In this document: piece after piece, positions 5,230 through 5,426 of the stretch
How positions within the stretch are numbered: the stretch's first letter is position 1
Layout of the letters: every line of letters starts with the position of its first letter
NCBI GenBank assembly: GCA_014323965.1
Contig: JACONB010000147.1
Location: 1 to 5,426 of the forward strand
DNA length: 5,426 nucleotides
DNA from: Prochloron sp. SP5CPC1
Lineage (GTDB): Bacteria; Cyanobacteriota; Cyanobacteriia; Cyanobacteriales; Prochloraceae
Reading direction: 5' to 3'
Translations under genes and position numbers: made by a program
The notes under the pieces: generated by a model
Database searches by the model: none
Told to the model about the DNA's origin: nothing
Seen by the model: the letters and a program-made list of their open reading frames with translations, nothing else

Positions 5230-5426
5230 TTTTCTCACCGTTCAAATAGGCATCAATATTTTGTGAGAAGTCCGGTGGACCGTCTATTTTGATTTCTCTG
5301 AGGCGAGCAAGTAAGGGGGTGTTGTCGGGTTTTGGTTCGACAGCCTGTTCGGCTTGGTTGTCTTCTAACACAACGACCCGAATGGCTTTCCCTTCCCACA
5401 TAGAGGAGTATTGAGTCGGAATCGCA
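5222..5426 (-). CDS. antitoxin-like partner of the VapC-like toxin, 5'-truncated by the window edge
   Basis: The last 67 residues of a small protein are open to the window end and finish with a TAG at 5222-5224. It begins AIPTQYSSMWEGKAIRVVV, an AbrB-like or DUF-type beta-strand pattern, followed by a charged linker (EDNQAEQAVEPKPD) and the tail LLARLREIKIDGPPDF, then NIDAYLNGEKNV. Folded N-terminus, disordered linker and toxin-binding tail is the usual plan of PIN antitoxins, and the eight-base overlap with the PIN gene supports the pairing. The start codon lies outside the window; probably only a few residues are missing. The exact antitoxin family is not certain. Confidence 0.8.
   Translation of the reverse strand, partial: AIPTQYSSMWEGKAIRVVVLEDNQAEQAVEPKPDNTPLLARLREIKIDGPPDFSQNIDAYLNGEKNV

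Overview
The window looks like a stretch of a cyanobacterial chromosome, with moderate GC content. Three things point that way: perfect HIP1 octamers (GCGATCGC) at 686, 3342 and 3938; a gene for a DUF1995 protein, a family of cyanobacteria and chloroplasts; and the GTAGGTTGGGT...ACCCAACCTAC palindromic repeat, which I know as a common dispersed element of cyanobacterial genomes. I cannot name the genus.

Layout, left to right. (1) 2-964, plus strand: the 3' part of an AI-2E family membrane transporter whose start lies before the window. A doubtful 59-codon small ORF follows directly at 965-1144. (2) 1133-2385, minus strand: a two-gene cassette with an uncharacterised 260-residue protein first and a PIN-domain RNase second, joined by a one-base TAATG stop/start overlap. 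(3) 2386-2740: 355 bases without a convincing gene. It holds a leader that can pair with the ribosome binding site and start codon of the 260-residue gene, and a strong GC-rich hairpin next to the DUF1995 stop codon. (4) 2741-3475, minus: the DUF1995 gene, best started at 3475. (5) 3481-3554: a double-hairpin, MITE-like repeat filling most of the gap to (6) 3575-4744, minus: a PLP-dependent cysteine desulfurase of the NifS/IscS type, with an unusual internal insertion and a short C-terminus. (7) About 4762-4816: a short GC-rich repeat patch. (8) 4828-5426, minus: a second PIN toxin (VapC-like) preceded by, and overlapping, an antitoxin-like gene cut by the window edge.

Functionally the window mixes housekeeping genes (transport, sulfur mobilisation for Fe-S clusters, a possible photosystem-related protein) with two separate PIN RNase modules. 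The most interesting observation is that the partner genes of the two PIN proteins end in a similar tail (RLREI, 12-13 residues, then [D/N]AY[L/F]), although one partner is a short antitoxin-like protein and the other is a much larger unknown. This makes the 260-residue protein plus PIN pair a good candidate for an undescribed toxin-antitoxin type system. No rRNA, tRNA, CRISPR array or intact transposase was seen.
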